A stretch of 5,235 nucleotides of DNA, from assembly GCA_016838795.1 (NCBI GenBank), contig JAEHKQ010000263.1:1-5235 (forward strand). Reading direction: 5' to 3'. Shown here piece after piece: positions 5,205 through 5,235 of this stretch. Numbering within the stretch: the first letter of the stretch is position 1; each line of letters begins with the position of its first letter. The position numbers and the translations under genes are program-made. The notes under the pieces are model-generated. The model made no database searches and had not been told where the DNA came from. It was given only the letters and a program-made list of their open reading frames with translations. The stretch is from Nitrosopumilales archaeon (GTDB taxonomy: Archaea; Thermoproteota; Nitrososphaeria; Nitrososphaerales; Nitrosopumilaceae).

Positions 5205-5235
5205 TCAAAAATAAGAAAAAAGAGTGTGAAGAGAA

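Noticed and set aside
5205..5235. A-rich tail after TgtA as a terminator for a leftward gene beyond the edge
   Set aside because: Runs of five and six A would be T-tracts on the minus strand, but the neighbouring gene cannot be seen and the whole window has many such runs.

Overview
The window looks like chromosomal DNA from an AT-rich archaeon, most likely an ammonia-oxidising thaumarchaeon of the Nitrosopumilus type. The evidence is gene content: an unfused Kae1, an archaeal YchF-like GTPase with NKAD, an AK6/Fap7-type kinase and an archaeosine-type tRNA-guanine transglycosylase. Promoter style agrees: first genes have a TATA-like element about 26-33 bases before the start codon and no Shine-Dalgarno site, while an internal operon gene has a good AGGTGA site. 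The taxon is inferred from protein style and was not tested by a search.

Layout from left to right. Positions 31-369 (-) hold an unrecognised 112-residue protein. Positions 370-540 are a divergent intergenic region with promoter candidates for both sides. Positions 541-867 (+) encode a small GRAM/PH-like protein, whose end overlaps by 7 bases the end of the convergent Kae1 gene (861-1844, -). Kae1 is the second gene of a two-gene operon behind the YchF-like GTPase (1846-3036, -), with one base between them. A 73-base divergent promoter region (3037-3109) separates that operon from a rightward pair, the AK6/Fap7-like kinase (3110-3661) and TgtA (3693-5204). The last 31 bases carry no gene that I can see.

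The four recognised genes share one theme, building and tuning the translation apparatus. Kae1 is the catalytic subunit of KEOPS for t6A37 in tRNA. TgtA puts preQ0 at position 15 of tRNA on the way to archaeosine. The AK6/Fap7 family acts in small-subunit ribosome maturation. YchF/Obg-family GTPases bind ribosomes. The rest of KEOPS (Bud32, Cgi121, Pcc1) and the amidation enzyme for archaeosine are not in the window.

There is no mobile element, CRISPR array, tRNA or rRNA here, and no evidence for a wholly new system. The points most worth a second look are family-level departures: a TgtA that ends where a PUA domain would be expected, a Walker A with His in the Ser/Thr position in the AK6-like kinase, a bacterial-like SGGHT motif and loss of a metal-ligand Tyr in Kae1, a possible Cys/His metal site in the GTPase, and a near-ideal Shine-Dalgarno site and ATG inside the GRAM-like gene.
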